Origin: Flavobacterium psychrophilum
GTDB lineage: Bacteria; Bacteroidota; Bacteroidia; Flavobacteriales; Flavobacteriaceae
DNA length: 5,512 nt
NCBI GenBank assembly: GCA_945897545.1
Contig: CAMDGJ010000194.1
Location: forward strand, 1 to 5,512
Reading direction: 5' to 3'
Shown here: positions 5,274 to 5,512 of the stretch, in pieces
Layout of the letters: the number at the start of each line of letters is the position of its first letter
Numbering within the stretch: position 1 is the first letter of the stretch
The notes under the pieces: model-generated
What the model was told of the DNA's origin: nothing
What the model saw: the letters and a program-made list of their open reading frames with translations, nothing else
Databases searched by the model: none
Program-made: the position numbers and the translations under genes

Positions 5274-5399
5274 GCTCCGCAAAGTCTGCGACTTTGAGGA
5301 TGTGTTTGTCAGTCTTTGACTGAAAAAAATTAAATAGCACAAAACTAAATCGGTTAAAAACCGAAAGACCCTACCTTAAAGTCGGAGACTTTGCGGAGC
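5274..5399. repeat. Symmetric palindromic element with four 6+3+6 mini-hairpins
   Basis: Two 50-base arms, 5274-5323 and 5350-5399, are inverted copies matching at 39 of 50 positions without gaps. The outer 26 bases match at 24. Four 15-base hairpins with 6-bp stems and 3-base loops are embedded in it. They are AAAGTC-TGC-GACTTT (5281-5295), TCAGTC-TTT-GACTGA (5309-5323), TCGGTT-AAA-AACCGA (5350-5364) and AAAGTC-GGA-GACTTT (5378-5392). Their centres are 28, 41 and 28 bases apart, so the layout is mirror-symmetric about 5336-5337. The central 26 bases (5324-5349) are AT-rich and unpaired. There is no coding frame inside. The form suggests a REP/BIME-like or small non-autonomous palindromic element, and its mobilising enzyme is not in the window. 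Confidence 0.75.
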
Positions 5400-5512
5400 G
5401 AAGGCTTGGGATGGGATATTTTGTCTTTTTTACCGAAAAAAACTAAGGGTTTCATAAAGTATAAAGCTTCTGTTTATTATTTTTAATCTGAATACTGCAA
5501 ACTGATTTTACC
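5400..5512. other. Non-coding AT-rich tail of the window
   Basis: No frame with a plausible start or family resemblance is seen on either strand. It contains a T6-ACCG-A7 run at 5426-5442, which could only form an all-AT stem, and the degenerate CTGAATACTGC repeat copy at 5488-5498. A promoter or gene start may lie beyond the right edge. Confidence 0.5.

Noticed and set aside
5426..5442. T6-ACCG-A7 hairpin as a terminator
   Set aside because: It would be an all-A:T stem with no GC-rich core and there is no gene upstream for it to serve.
5213..5498. CRISPR array from the CTGAACACTGC repeats
   Set aside because: The repeats are 11 bases, irregularly spaced and degenerate, with no spacers of uniform length and no cas genes.

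Overview
The window looks like a chromosomal segment of a flavobacterium (Bacteroidota, Flavobacteriaceae). Base composition is AT-rich and the start codons lack clear Shine-Dalgarno sequences. The divergent intergenic region carries TAnnTTTG-type -7 boxes. The protein families also point to this group: a YfhO-like membrane protein next to a DUF4834-like small membrane protein, a barrel-type outer-membrane 'transporter', and an IS3-family element with close relatives in Bacteroidota. The assignment rests on sequence recognition only.

Layout. Positions 1-1884 (minus strand) hold a likely two-gene unit. A 93-residue DUF4834-like single-pass membrane protein comes first, followed after 90 bases by the N-terminal 504 residues of a large YfhO-family polytopic membrane protein that runs off the left edge. 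The 90-base gap holds a C-rich/G-rich hairpin repeat and an AT-rich short tandem repeat. Positions 1885-2008 are a divergent promoter region. On the plus strand, 2009-2935 encodes a secreted 308-residue outer-membrane barrel protein. It is followed after 30 bases by a 372-residue GNAT-type acyltransferase (2966-4084), and the two are probably co-transcribed. A strong, near-symmetric terminator hairpin at 4184-4215 closes this unit.

From about 4243 to 5211 (minus strand) lies an IS3-family insertion sequence remnant. The DDE transposase frame (OrfB) is intact. It overlaps the last ~30 codons of OrfA in the -1 arrangement, with an eight-A slippery run at the overlap, which is how IS3 elements make the OrfAB transposase. 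The rest of OrfA and the left end are missing, so the copy is probably dead or dependent on a relative elsewhere. Beyond it, 5212-5512 has no gene. It contains short CTGAACACTGC repeats and a symmetric palindromic element at 5274-5399.

That element is the most interesting structure here. Two 50-base arms are inverted copies of each other (39/50 matching), and each contains two 15-base mini-hairpins of 6+3+6 form. The differences between the two inner hairpins are all compensatory, so the stems seem to have been conserved. No complete new multi-gene system is visible. The coding genes are ordinary flavobacterial genes, two of them of poorly known function.
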